This document shows, piece after piece, positions 27,218 through 35,752 of a stretch of 64,000 bases of DNA; positions within the stretch are counted from its first letter, which is position 1, and the number at the start of each line of letters is the position of its first letter. Source of the DNA: Parabacteroides distasonis ATCC 8503 (GTDB lineage: Bacteria; Bacteroidota; Bacteroidia; Bacteroidales; Tannerellaceae); contig NC_009615.1 of NCBI RefSeq assembly GCF_000012845.1, forward strand, positions 3,970,501 to 4,034,500, written 5' to 3'. The notes below the pieces were generated by a model. It saw only the letters and a program-made list of their open reading frames with translations, was not told where the DNA came from and did not search any database. Both the position numbers and the translations under genes were made by a program.

Positions 27218-27553
27218 ATGGAAAGTACTAGATTACAAAAGATCGAACGCCTTCTTCAGAAGGAGTTGAGTGATATATTTCAGAAGCAGACGCAAGGAAT
27301 GCATGGCGTATTGGTCTCTGTCAGCGTAGTTCGTGTAAGTCCGGATTTAAGTGTGGCGAGAGCTTATTTAAGCATTTTCCCGTCGGACAAATCGCAAGAG
27401 CTATTGGAGGCTATACGGAGCAATACGAAAGCGATCCGTTTTGATTTGGGGCAACGTATTCGTTTGCAGGTTCGTAAGATTCCTGAATTGAGCTTCTTTA
27501 TAGACGATTCATTGGATTATATCGAGAATATCGACAATCTTTTGCATAAGTAA
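27218..27553 (+). CDS. rbfA: ribosome-binding factor A
   Basis: This 111-residue protein shows the RbfA KH-like fold signature: RLQKIERLLQKELSDIFQK, VSVVRVSPDLSVARAYLSIF and IRLQVRKIPELSFFIDDSLDY. It helps mature the 30S subunit and process the 5' end of 16S rRNA. Length is normal. It is followed by a LolC/E-like gene 11 bp on. Confidence 0.95.
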   Translation: MESTRLQKIERLLQKELSDIFQKQTQGMHGVLVSVSVVRVSPDLSVARAYLSIFPSDKSQELLEAIRSNTKAIRFDLGQRIRLQVRKIPELSFFIDDSLDYIENIDNLLHK

Positions 27554-27555
27554 TC

Positions 27556-27562
27556 AGAGGAG
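27556..27562 (+). promoter_or_regulatory. Shine-Dalgarno-like site deciding a TTG start
   Basis: AGAGGAG lies 2 bp before the TTG at 27565. Bacteroidetes rarely use strong SD sites. Here it supports the TTG as the start of the permease gene. Confidence 0.55.
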
Positions 27563-27564
27563 CC

Positions 27565-28794
27565 TTGAATCTTCCGTTCTATATAGCCCGGCGATATCTC
27601 TTTTCGAAGAAGTCGCACAATGCCATAAATATCATATCGATGGTATCGGTATGCGGGGTTGTTGTCGCCACGATCGCCTTAGTATGCGCCTTGTCGGTCT
27701 ATAATGGTTTCAACGATTTGGTATCTTCTCTCTTCAGCAATTTTGATCCGGAGTTGAAGATCATGCCCCGGAAAGGGAAGGTTTTCGACCCGACCTCGGA
27801 AGAGATACGTAAGGTGAGGGAATTGCCCGGCATTGTTTGTTTTAGTGAGGTATTGCAGGACAATGCCTTGGTCCGTTATCGAGATCGTCAGGGTGTAGCT
27901 ACCTTGAAAGGTGTAGACGAGCAATATGAGAAACTGGCGCAGATCGATAGTATCTTGATCGATGGAAAGTTCCTTCTGAATGACGAGGTAGCGAATTATG
28001 CGAATATGGGGATCGGATTGGCTTTCTCGCTAGGAATAAACGCAGGCTTTGTCTCTCCGCTGGAGATCTACGCTCCGAAGCGGGAGGAGAAGGTGAACAT
28101 GGCGAATCCGGCTTCTTCTTTCAATTTGGAATATGCTTATATCGGTGCTGTCTTTCGTACGGACCAACAGGTTTACGATGATTCATATATGATCGTGCCT
28201 TTGTCATTGGCCCGTTCTTTATTTAATTATGATAAAGAAGTGACAGCGGTGGAATTGAAGGTGAAAGATAGCGGAGATATCGCTCCGGTAAAGAAAGAGA
28301 TTCAACGTATCCTAGGTGATCAATATATCGTGCAAGACCGTTTTGAGCAACAAGAGGCTTCTTTCAAGATGATGCAAGTCGAGAAATGGATGACCTTCTT
28401 GATCCTTACTTTTATATTGGCGATCGCCTTATTCAACGTGGTGGGTTCTTTATCCATGTTGATGATCGAGAAACAGGAGGATGTGAGTACACTGCGTAAT
28501 ATGGGGGCTGATGACAGTCTGATCCGTCGGATTTTCTTGTTTGAAGGCTGGATGATCTCCGGTTTTGGAGCTTTGATCGGAGTCTTGATCGGGGTTGTAC
28601 TTTGCTTGCTACAACAAGAGTTTGGCTTTATAAAACTAGGGGAAGCTGCCGGAGCGTTTATTATAGAGGCTTATCCAGTACGTGTAGTCACGGTGGATAT
28701 AATAACAGTCTTTGTAACGGTATTAACGATAGGCTTTTTGGCTGCGTGGTATCCTGTACGATATCTTGCTAAGAAGTTGAAAATTGAGAATTGA
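27565..28794 (+). CDS. ABC transporter permease, LolC/LolE-like (FtsX/MacB-PCD family)
   Basis: This 409-residue protein starts at TTG. It has an N-terminal membrane helix (about 20-45), a periplasmic MacB-PCD domain (about 46-265), three C-terminal helices (about 270-300, 320-350, 370-400) and ends VRYLAKKLKIEN. The N-terminal FYIARRYLFSKKSHNAINI is characteristic of LolC/E. The complex takes lipoproteins out of the inner membrane toward the outer membrane, a heavy task in a cell with many SusD-type lipoproteins. The partner LolD ATPase is not in the window. Confidence 0.88.
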   Translation: MNLPFYIARRYLFSKKSHNAINIISMVSVCGVVVATIALVCALSVYNGFNDLVSSLFSNFDPELKIMPRKGKVFDPTSEEIRKVRELPGIVCFSEVLQDNALVRYRDRQGVATLKGVDEQYEKLAQIDSILIDGKFLLNDEVANYANMGIGLAFSLGINAGFVSPLEIYAPKREEKVNMANPASSFNLEYAYIGAVFRTDQQVYDDSYMIVPLSLARSLFNYDKEVTAVELKVKDSGDIAPVKKEIQRILGDQYIVQDRFEQQEASFKMMQVEKWMTFLILTFILAIALFNVVGSLSMLMIEKQEDVSTLRNMGADDSLIRRIFLFEGWMISGFGALIGVLIGVVLCLLQQEFGFIKLGEAAGAFIIEAYPVRVVTVDIITVFVTVLTIGFLAAWYPVRYLAKKLKIEN

Positions 28795-28833
28795 GAATGA
28801 ATACCGCTTGCCGATAATTCTCAATTCTCAATT
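28782..28833. terminator. long inverted repeat between convergent genes
   Basis: A perfect 17-bp inverted repeat (28782-28798 with 28817-28833; each arm a doubled ATTGAGA/TCTCAAT motif) lies between the converging permease and mannose-1-phosphate guanylyltransferase genes. It overlaps the permease stop codon. It probably works as a bidirectional terminator. Confidence 0.7.
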
Positions 28834-28838
28834 CTTAA

Positions 28839-29921
28839 TTAGTTGTATTCTTTTCCGTATTTGATTTTAGCGTCGGCTACGAATTGTTTGATACGTTGTT
28901 CGTCATCCTTCTTACAAATCAATAATACGTTTCCGGACTCAGCCACGATGCAATCTTTTAGCCCTTGGATAACGGCTAGACGTTTCGGGTTATTTAATGC
29001 GATCACATTGCCGGAGCATTCGTATAGCATTGCCTCGTTATTTTTCAATACTGCGTTCTCATTTTCGTCTTTATTCGCTAGGTCGAACAAAGATCCCCAG
29101 CTACCGAGGTCGGCCCAACCGAAATCTACACATAGCATATATACGTTGTGCGCTTTCTCCATGATACCGTAGTCGATGGATATATTTAGGCAATAAGGGA
29201 AATTCTCTTGGATGAACGCTTTTTCTTCCGGGGTATTAAATTTATCCTTACCTAGATCGAAACGGCTGCTGATATCCGGGAGATATTTAGAGAACGCTTC
29301 CAAGATCGTATTCACGTTCCAGACGAACAAGCCAGAATTCCAGAAGAATTCTCCACTTTCCATAAATACCTTTGCCAACTCGAGGTTCGGTTTTTCAGTA
29401 AAGGTCTTCACCTTGGTGAAATCATCTACTACCGTATCACTGCTTTGGATATATCCGTATCCTGTTTCCGGGCGGCTAGGCTTGATGCCCAAGGTGACCA
29501 ACGCACGGTTTCTCTTCACGAAATCCAACGCCTTTTGAACGTCCCTCAAGAAAACATCCTCTTTTAAGATCAGATGGTCGGAAGGGGCTACGACAATATT
29601 GGCTTCCGGATTGCATGCCTTAATATGATAAGCCGCATAAGCGATACAAGGAGCTGTATTGCGACGAGCCGGTTCCAAAAGGATTTGTTCTTCCGCTAAT
29701 TCCGGCAACTGCTCCTTGATTAAGTCCGCATAAGATTCGTTGGTAACGATGTATATATTTTCAGTAGGGATGATTTTTGCGAAGCGATCAAATGTCATTT
29801 GCAGTAAAGACCGTCCGCTCCCAAAAAAATCAAGGAATTGCTTTGGGTAACTTTCTCTACTGAAAGGCCAGAAACGGCTACCGATTCCGCCTCCCATGAT
29901 GACGCAATAATTATCTTTCAT
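28839..29921 (-). CDS. manC: mannose-1-phosphate guanylyltransferase
   Basis: From the ATG at 29921 this is 360 residues. An upstream in-frame ATG at 30005 adds 28 residues unlike the family and is rejected. The nucleotidyltransferase signature VIMGGGIGSRFWPFSRESYPK is at residue 6 on, with later motifs VAPSDHLI, FTEKP and FWNSGLFVW. It makes GDP-mannose from mannose 1-phosphate and GTP for fucose, mannose and glycan synthesis. The C-terminal cupin isomerase domain of bifunctional ManC enzymes is absent, so this is the short form. It reads away from tRNA-Leu. Confidence 0.93.
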   Translation of the reverse strand: MKDNYCVIMGGGIGSRFWPFSRESYPKQFLDFFGSGRSLLQMTFDRFAKIIPTENIYIVTNESYADLIKEQLPELAEEQILLEPARRNTAPCIAYAAYHIKACNPEANIVVAPSDHLILKEDVFLRDVQKALDFVKRNRALVTLGIKPSRPETGYGYIQSSDTVVDDFTKVKTFTEKPNLELAKVFMESGEFFWNSGLFVWNVNTILEAFSKYLPDISSRFDLGKDKFNTPEEKAFIQENFPYCLNISIDYGIMEKAHNVYMLCVDFGWADLGSWGSLFDLANKDENENAVLKNNEAMLYECSGNVIALNNPKRLAVIQGLKDCIVAESGNVLLICKKDDEQRIKQFVADAKIKYGKEYN

Positions 29922-30041
29922 GATATTGGCTGTTATTATGATTATACGTTTACAAATGTAACGAAATAATCTTTCTATGCGAAACAATCCCGTACATATT
30001 CCCACTGTGAAAAAAATATTTGAAAATTTTCACCCAAACGC

Positions 30042-30071
30042 TTGCGGGTTTAAAAAAAAGCTGTACCTTTG
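30042..30071 (+). promoter_or_regulatory. consensus promoter of tRNA-Leu
   Basis: TTG at 30042-30044 and TACCTTTG at 30064-30071 are separated by 19 nt. Transcription would start about 40 bp before the tRNA. Confidence 0.8.
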
Positions 30072-30117
30072 CAACGCATTTGAGAAACAAACCTACTGCT
30101 AAAGGTTAATTAAAAAT

Positions 30118-30201
30118 GCCCAGATGGCGGAATTGGTAGACGCGCTGGTCTCAAACACCAGTGGATTCACTTCCATGCCGGTTCGATCCCGGCTCTGGGT
30201 A
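30118..30201 (+). tRNA. tRNA-Leu (anticodon CAA)
   Basis: The acceptor arm GCCCAGA (30118-30124) pairs with TCTGGGT (30194-30200; the G1-U72 pair is a wobble), with discriminator A at 30201. The D loop GGTAGA, the anticodon stem-loop CTGGTCTCAAACACCAG with CAA, a long variable arm (class II tRNA) and the T loop TTCGATC are all visible. CCA is not encoded. It borders an AT-rich island, which makes it a candidate integration site, but I found no second copy of its 3' end. Confidence 0.95.
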
Positions 30202-30210
30202 CTGAAGTTG

Positions 30211-30245
30211 AAAAGCTTGATTGAGTAATCAGTCAAGCTTTTTTT
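30211..30245 (+). terminator. terminator of tRNA-Leu
   Basis: AAAAGCTTGA (30211-30220) pairs with TCAAGCTTTT (30233-30242), and the T tract runs to 30245. Confidence 0.88.
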
Positions 30246-30290
30246 GTATGTAATTATTCGGCAGGACTATCCACGGCTAGACAATTTTTG

Positions 30291-30298
30291 TATCTTTG
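30291..30298 (+). promoter_or_regulatory. -7 box of the GNAT/SnoaL gene
   Basis: TATCTTTG at 30291-30298 sits inside the extended reading frame that begins with TTG at 30288. Transcription from it starts near 30305, which rules out the TTG and favours the GTG at 30327. No TTG at -33. Confidence 0.55.
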
Positions 30299-30326
30299 CT
30301 CAACTCATGAATTTATAAACAACAAG

Positions 30327-31262
30327 GTGAAATATCCCATTAAAACAGAAAGATTAATCATACGGCTTGCTGAACCGGAAGATGCAGAAAGCATTTTTTC
30401 TTACCGTTCTGACTTTGCGGAAAATAAGTATCAGGGATGGTTCCCTGATTCAGTTGAAGAAGTCCGTGATTATATTAGCAATATGCCGGCGACAATGGAT
30501 ATTGCCAATATATGTTTTCAGTTTACCATTATTCTTGCAGATGAAAACAGGTTAATTGGTGATATGGGAATCAGCTTTACCAATCACAACAATATGCAGG
30601 CTGAACTTGGATGTACGCTACATAAAGATTATCAGAAAAAAGGTTATGCTACAGAAGCATTGAAAGCAATGGTTGATTATCTTTTTGGAACGCTCGATAA
30701 ACATCGGATTATAGCCTCAGTCGATCCGAGAAATACAGCTTCTATCCAGTTAATAGAGCGATTGGGGTTCAGAAAGGAAGCTCACTTTAAGGAGAGCTAT
30801 TATTTGCGTGGGGATTGGGTAGATGATATAATTTATGCGCAGCTTAAGACCGAATGGGGTAATAATGATAAATATAGCAAAGAAGAGATAATGATAGACC
30901 CCCAAATTATTACCTTGCAATTTAATGAATGTATCAGTAGGGCTGACATTAACGCACTATCCAGTTTAATGACTGAAAATCATGTTTTTATCGATATGGC
31001 AAACAATCGAATTGTAGGAAAATCTGATAATATAGTTAAGGCATGGAAGCCGTTTTTTAGACTTTATCCGGGATATCGAAACATTTTCGAGAGCGTAACA
31101 GTAAATGGTTCTATGGTTATTATGCAGGGATATTCCATTTGTTCAGATCAGGTTCTAAATAATGTTCATGCTATTTGGGTTGCAGAAATAAAGGAAAATA
31201 AGGTTAATCTATGGCATATCCATCCGGACACGAAAGAGAATAGAAATAAGTTTGGTATATAA
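30327..31262 (+). CDS. GNAT N-acetyltransferase fused to a SnoaL-like domain
   Basis: From the GTG at 30327 this is about 311 residues. The N-terminal half (about 1-170) is a RimJ/RimL-type GNAT domain (IKTERLIIRLAEPEDAESIF; acetyl-CoA loop HKDYQKKGYATEALKAM; NTASIQLIERLGFRKEAH). The C-terminal half (about 190-311) looks like a SnoaL/DUF4440 NTF2-like fold (QFNECISRADINALSSLMTE, FIDMANNRIVGKSDNIVKAW). GNAT enzymes acetylate amines on proteins or drugs. The SnoaL part may bind or shield a small substrate. It is first of three plus-strand genes in an AT-rich stretch after tRNA-Leu, likely acquired. The substrate is unknown. Confidence 0.8.
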   Translation: MKYPIKTERLIIRLAEPEDAESIFSYRSDFAENKYQGWFPDSVEEVRDYISNMPATMDIANICFQFTIILADENRLIGDMGISFTNHNNMQAELGCTLHKDYQKKGYATEALKAMVDYLFGTLDKHRIIASVDPRNTASIQLIERLGFRKEAHFKESYYLRGDWVDDIIYAQLKTEWGNNDKYSKEEIMIDPQIITLQFNECISRADINALSSLMTENHVFIDMANNRIVGKSDNIVKAWKPFFRLYPGYRNIFESVTVNGSMVIMQGYSICSDQVLNNVHAIWVAEIKENKVNLWHIHPDTKENRNKFGI

Positions 31263-31292
31263 ACATGAAACAATGAGTATTGGAGAATATAA

Positions 31293-32090
31293 ATGAATAT
31301 AGGTTACAAGGTTGGTGAGTTGATTTATGATGCAAATATATATGATGGATTAAATACCTTTCTATCTGATTTGCAATTCTACAAAAAGTGGCTACCGAAA
31401 AATAAGGAGGCTGAAATACTTGAACTGTGCTGTGGTACAGGCAGACTTACGATCCCCATTGCCAAAGATGGATACAGCATTTGCGGAGTAGATTACACAC
31501 CCTCAATGCTCGAACAAGCAAAGATGAAGGCTATCGAAGCAGAATTAGTGATTGATTTCATAGAAGCAGATATTAGAATGCTCGACTTGCAAGAAAAATT
31601 CGACCTAATCTTTATTCCATTTAATTCAATCCACCATTTATACAGAAACGAAGATTTATTCAATGCGTTAGGGTGCGTTAGAAATCATCTCAAAGCAGGA
31701 GGCTTATTTCTGTTAGATTGCTTTAATCCCAACATCCAGTATATTGTCGAGAGCGAAAAAGTGCAGGCAGTAATTGCCGAATATACAACGGATGATGGAC
31801 GGGATGTGTTGATAAAACAAACAATGCGTTATGAGAGTACAACCCAAATCAATCGCATAGAATGGCACTATTTTATCAATGGCGAGTTTCATTCAATCCA
31901 GAATTTGGACATGAGGATGTTTTTCCCTCAAGAATTGGATTCATATCTGGAACGGGCTGGATTTGATATTATTCACAAGTTTGGAAGTTTTGAAGAAGAA
32001 GCATTTAACGATAATTCGGAAAAACAGATATATGTTTTAACCCTTAATGATAATAAGGTATTATACGAAAAGATACAAAACCAAAGATGA
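31293..32090 (+). CDS. class I SAM-dependent methyltransferase
   Basis: This 265-residue protein has SAM motif I EILELCCGTGRLTIPIAKDG (about 41-60), motif II GVDYTPSMLEQAK, motif post-I FIEADIRMLDL and DLIFIPFNSIHHLY, and GGLFLLDCFNP. It is a small-molecule methyltransferase type with unknown substrate. Its stop overlaps the start of the next gene by 4 bp (ATGA), so the two are translationally coupled. It is AT-rich like its neighbours. Confidence 0.87.
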   Translation: MNIGYKVGELIYDANIYDGLNTFLSDLQFYKKWLPKNKEAEILELCCGTGRLTIPIAKDGYSICGVDYTPSMLEQAKMKAIEAELVIDFIEADIRMLDLQEKFDLIFIPFNSIHHLYRNEDLFNALGCVRNHLKAGGLFLLDCFNPNIQYIVESEKVQAVIAEYTTDDGRDVLIKQTMRYESTTQINRIEWHYFINGEFHSIQNLDMRMFFPQELDSYLERAGFDIIHKFGSFEEEAFNDNSEKQIYVLTLNDNKVLYEKIQNQR

Positions 32091-32887
32091 AAATGGACTT
32101 TAAAATCAGAATAGCGCAACAATCTGATAGTGCTGAACTGAGAGATTTATATAAGAATACCGTGCTTGTAGTAAACAGGCGTGATTATTCACAGGATGAA
32201 GTTGAAGATTGGGCATCATGCGGAGATGATCTTTCCAATATAGAGGAAATGATAAAGACTCACTATTTTATTGTGGCTGTTAATCAACTGTCTCAGATTG
32301 TAGGTTTTTCATCCATTACGCCGCAAGGCTATCTGCACTCTATGTTCATTCACGCAGACTTTCAAGGCAAAGGCATTGCAACTATGCTTTTGGAAGAAAT
32401 AGAACGATATGCTATTACAAAAGGTATTATACAAATCACATCAGAAGTGAGTCTAACTGCTCGTCCATTCTTTGAGAAGCAAAAATACGTGGTGAAGAAG
32501 GAACAAAAACGACAGGCAAATAAATTGAATTTGACTAATTTTTGGATGGCAAAAACCTTATCTGTAATAAAACCATATCATGGTCGTATTCCTGCTTGTG
32601 GTGTGTTCTGTGGCGGTTGTCCAAGCTACACACGAGATGAAAAAATTTGTCAGGGAGCAGAGGAAAACAAAACCCGCTGTGAAAAATGTAGAACATTTTA
32701 CCTGTGTTGCGTTGAGAAAGGAATAACACACTGCTACCAATGTCATCTATTTCCTTGTACTAAGTTCAAAGGTTTTACAAAACGTTGGTTAAAGTATGGG
32801 CAAGACTTTATTGAAAATCAGAAATTTTTAAAGCAGGTGGGTGAAATGGAATTTTTGAGGTTTTATAATGAAAAGGTTACAGATTAA
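32087..32887 (+). CDS. GNAT N-acetyltransferase fused to a Cys-rich DUF3795 domain
   Basis: This 266-residue protein has a GNAT domain in residues about 1-155 (acetyl-CoA loop HADFQGKGIATMLLEEIERY; LTARPFFEKQKYVVKKEQ). Residues about 160-266 are a DUF3795-like domain with many cysteines in pairs (ACGVFCGGCPSYT, ICQG, CEKCRTFYLCC, CYQCHLFPCTKF), likely binding zinc or an iron-sulfur cluster. Such pairing in one chain is unusual. Together with the upstream GNAT/SnoaL and methyltransferase genes it forms a three-gene cassette that modifies something unknown. Met3 is an alternative start. Confidence 0.82.
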   Translation: MKMDFKIRIAQQSDSAELRDLYKNTVLVVNRRDYSQDEVEDWASCGDDLSNIEEMIKTHYFIVAVNQLSQIVGFSSITPQGYLHSMFIHADFQGKGIATMLLEEIERYAITKGIIQITSEVSLTARPFFEKQKYVVKKEQKRQANKLNLTNFWMAKTLSVIKPYHGRIPACGVFCGGCPSYTRDEKICQGAEENKTRCEKCRTFYLCCVEKGITHCYQCHLFPCTKFKGFTKRWLKYGQDFIENQKFLKQVGEMEFLRFYNEKVTD

Positions 32888-32948
32888 GTTTAGTCCATTT
32901 CTCTTGTATATCTAAAATGAACTAAACCTTTGTTTTTATTGAAAGTTG
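32888..32948. terminator. inverted repeat between convergent genes
   Basis: GTTTAGTCCATT (32888-32899) and AATGAACTAAAC (32926-32937) pair with one mismatch, and a T-rich tract follows on the plus strand. It separates the GNAT/DUF3795 gene from the convergent DUF1016 gene. Confidence 0.65.
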
Positions 32949-33977
32949 TTAGCCTATCTCCTTTGAAAGAAATCTCTTGAATTCTTCCTCACTGGGCAAC
33001 TGGATTTTATACTTTTGTACAAAAATATTTGGGTCTAATCCTGCTGTGGCATAACGAACTAAAGTATCTCCTTTTTCAGTACAAAGCAAAATACCGATTG
33101 GTGGATTATCATCGGGCTGCATTACTTCTGCTTTGAAGTAGTTTAGATACATATTCAGTTGGGATGCATATTCATGGTGGAATTTGTCAATTTTTAAATC
33201 CACTATGACATGGCATTTCAATATGCGGTGATAGAAAACGAGGTCAGCAAAGAAGTAATCTTCATCTATCAGTATGCGTTTTTGGCGAGCTTCAAAGCAG
33301 AAGCCGTGTCCCATTTCCAGAAGGAACTTTTGTAAATTATCAAGGATGGCTTGCTCTAAATCATTCTCTGTAACTAATGCCCGTTCATTTAACCCTAAGA
33401 ACTCTAAGGTCAAGGGAGTATTTATTACATCCGCAGGCTGTAGTTGTGTGGTTTGTTGTTGTACTAATGCTGAAAGTGCTTCTTTGTTTTTGGATAGTCC
33501 GCTACGCTCATAATATAATGAGTTGATTTGACGTTCCAGTTCTCTAAAAGACCAGCATCCCCTAATTGCTTCGAATTCATAAAAAGCACGTTTAGTCGGA
33601 TTGTCTAATTGAGATATACTTTTTAAATGAGAATAGGGTAACTTGTTAAAGACCTTTTTAGGTGATAGCGTCAATGCATTGTTTTGTCTATCAGTTAGTT
33701 GCAATTTGGCGGACGGTGTGTGCCGAATTTTCGAACCTGACATAACGTAGTGAAGAACCTCATCTTTCAACTGTGGATACACAAGATATAAACGTCTGAA
33801 ATACCGGAATCTACGTTCGTTAAGCCCTTTGGTATTTAGTTGTTTTTCCAACTTCTTCAAAAGCTGCTCACCATAGGCTGCACGGTCTTCTCCGTTTTGT
33901 TCAAATTCCACGATATAACAGCCCATAAGCCAGTTACGGGAAGTTAGTGCAAGGTTTACAGAGTGTGCTGCTTGTGC
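32949..33977 (-). pseudogene. 5'-truncated DUF1016 (YhcG-like PDDEXK) nuclease gene
   Basis: The frame continues upstream of the first ATG (33926) through 17 codons to a TAA at 33978-33980. Those codons read AQAAHSVNLALTSRNWL, the normal inner start of the DUF1016 N-terminal domain. So the ATG lies inside the domain, and the true 5' end is missing or broken. The rest (325 residues from Met) is intact: DUF1016_N (YIVEFEQNGEDRAAYGEQLL) and the C-terminal nuclease (RILIDEDYFFADLVFYHRIL, CHVIVDLKIDKF). Full members have ~340-370 residues and occur near restriction loci and phages. The upstream sequence is fused to an integrase fragment. Residual expression from an internal start cannot be excluded. 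Confidence 0.8.
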
Positions 33978-34569
33978 TTACAGCGTGTCTTGAATGGCAC
34001 TTCTCCGTATGTTTCAGCCCGCTATGTCCGAGCAAACTGGCTACTGTTTTAATATTAGCACCATTGTTAAGGATATTCACTGCAAATGAGTGACGGCCGC
34101 AATGCCAGCTTATGTGCTTGTCTATTCCGGTTCTTTTCACCCAACGCTTCACTGATTTACAGCAGCTTTCATAGGATGGTAGATTAAATATAAGCACATC
34201 TTTGTTGCCATCCGCAAGAGGTTCACCAATAATAGAGACCAAACCGTCATTCAAAGGAATGACTACTCCACTAGCAGAAGAATGCCCTTTGGTCTTATTC
34301 TGTTCAAACTTCAATAGCTTGTTTGAGTAGTCTACATTCTTATATGTAAGGTCTTTCAGTATCACATCGTGTTCGATGGTATAGCGTATCACTTTCTTGA
34401 AACGCTGATAGATACTTTTTGCTCCCTCGCCAACGCTACGGGATTGCAAATAGTCTACAAACAGAACCATCATATCCTTAGTGATAAATTCGGGTTTGAT
34501 GTTGCATTCATATAATGGGTACTGTTCTTTCAGAAAGTCCTTAAAGCGGCTGAATGCAATCTGCATCAT
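33934..34569 (-). pseudogene. decayed tyrosine recombinase (integrase) fragment
   Basis: This 211-residue frame resembles Bacteroidales mobile-element integrases (FRFKDFLKEQ-type core-binding part, then LLKFEQNKTKGHSS, NLPSYESCCKSVKRWVKR, ISWHCGRHSFAVNIL, LLGHSGLKHTEK). His156, Arg159 and His182 are present. The block with the first catalytic Arg (usually TGxR-D) is gone: EHDVILK runs straight into DLTYKNVDY. The nucleophile Tyr expected after HTEK is replaced by Cys191 and an unrelated tail, which is the DUF1016 gene read out of frame. N-terminal DNA-binding residues are also missing. It cannot be active. Confidence 0.82.
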
Positions 34570-34888
34570 GCGCAGGTCTTTCTTAATATTTATGGCTAAT
34601 CAGTTAAAGAAATTCCTTTCTTTGGAGATTGAACGGTTCAATGCTTCGCAGAAGAAAGGATTTAGCTTTATGTTTTGATGTAAAATGCTTTTTCATAGTT
34701 CCTCTATAATAGAAGCTCACGCTAGTAGCCAAGAGGTAGTGTGGCATGTTTAGAACATGTATTCCCAAAAAGAAGAAGGAATCTGCTCTTTTGTCGAAAA
34801 AAAGTCTTATGTTTACGCACGATATGAAAAACAGGGTTTATATAGGCCCTGATATCAGTAAATAACCAACCTTGACATGTGTACAAAC

Positions 34889-34946
34889 AGAGATAAGGCT
34901 ATCTCTTTTGGGCGGGACGGCGGAGATGTCTGCCGTTTCGTTTTTT
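34889..34946 (+). terminator. two hairpins in tandem, the second with a T6 tract
   Basis: AGAGATA (34889-34895) pairs with TATCTCT (34900-34906), followed by TTT. Then CGGGACGGC (34913-34921) pairs with GCCGTTTCG (34932-34940, two wobbles), followed by six T's. This is terminator-like on the plus strand, though no gene precedes it, so it may be left from a lost gene. Confidence 0.55.
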
Positions 34947-35264
34947 GTCTATGAGCCAGAGACGTGGTTGCTGACGAATCGTTGCCTCAAGATATTTTTC
35001 TGCAGATTCATCGTTCATATATTGCCAATATTAATCAAGTAAACGCTCACCCGATATTTATTGGGGACAGACTTAATTCAAAGGGATAAGACAAGAATTG
35101 CGGATGTCAGCTTAATGCGATGAATGGTATCTTTTTGATTGAAATACCTTCTTTTTCACGACACGGCTCTCTGGCTATAAAAGCCAACGAGCGTAAGCGG
35201 GGAGCGCGAACAAGCTACCACAACCGCTTTTTAACACGATAAGCGTCGCTTTTTAACGAATATA

Positions 35265-35408
35265 TACGTATCAACCTACACATATGGCTGTATCAACTCA
35301 CACATATAGCAGTGTTAACCCACACATATAGTCGCGTCAAGCTACACATATAGTGGCGTAAGCCTACACATATATAGGTATCGGCCCTCACATGCGGTAG
35401 CGTTGGGC
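35265..35408. repeat. array A: six and a half tandem 22-bp units
   Basis: Units begin at 35265, 35287, 35309, 35331, 35353, 35375 and 35397 (partial), with an exact 22-bp step. The common core is (T/C)ACACATATA followed by a variable four and then G(T/C)GT(A/C)A. Each unit boundary forms a short dyad, for example TACA...TGTA or ACAC...GTGT. It lies in non-coding DNA about 0.7 kb before the invertible promoter. Confidence 0.85.
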
Positions 35409-35689
35409 ATTATTACCGCCTAACGACCGTAAAACATGAACTAGGGTGAATTATTTCGGCTGGAACGGAAGGCTGTTTTTCAGCAAACGGCTATCAAACA
35501 GAGAATTGCTGTTTTTTTCTCTCGAATTTGGAAGCGAGACGCACTTGGGTACGGAATAATCGATTCTCCGGGACTTCAGATTACAAGTTGTCAAAAAGAC
35601 AAATGGGCCACTTGTATCTATAGTTCCTCTGCCATTTCCCGATAACCATCGGGGGAGAGACGGTTAATGTATAATTTATGCCTTGTCAG

Positions 35690-35752
35690 GTGAATAACTT
35701 ACGGCTGGGGGTAGCCGTAAGCTTACGAGTCTGGAAGTGGTTAGTTATTCAC
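35690..35752. repeat. nested inverted repeat
   Basis: GTGAATAACT (35690-35699) is inverted at 35743-35752, and inside it CTTACGGCT (35698-35706) is inverted at 35713-35721. It could form a branched stem in RNA. Function is unknown. Confidence 0.65.

Noticed and set aside
29922..30005. 28-residue N-terminal extension of the mannose-1-phosphate guanylyltransferase
   Set aside because: The family starts at the nucleotidyltransferase motif, which begins six residues after the ATG at 29921. The extension is hydrophobic and basic, unlike the family.
30118..34570. Complete integrative element inserted in tRNA-Leu
   Set aside because: I looked for a second copy of the tRNA 3' end (about 20 bp) up to 36300 and found none, and the only integrase is defective. 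It is at best a decayed remnant.
35265..35408. CRISPR array
   Set aside because: The 22-bp units adjoin without unique spacers of 30 bp or more, and no cas gene is in the window. The other three arrays fail for the same reason.
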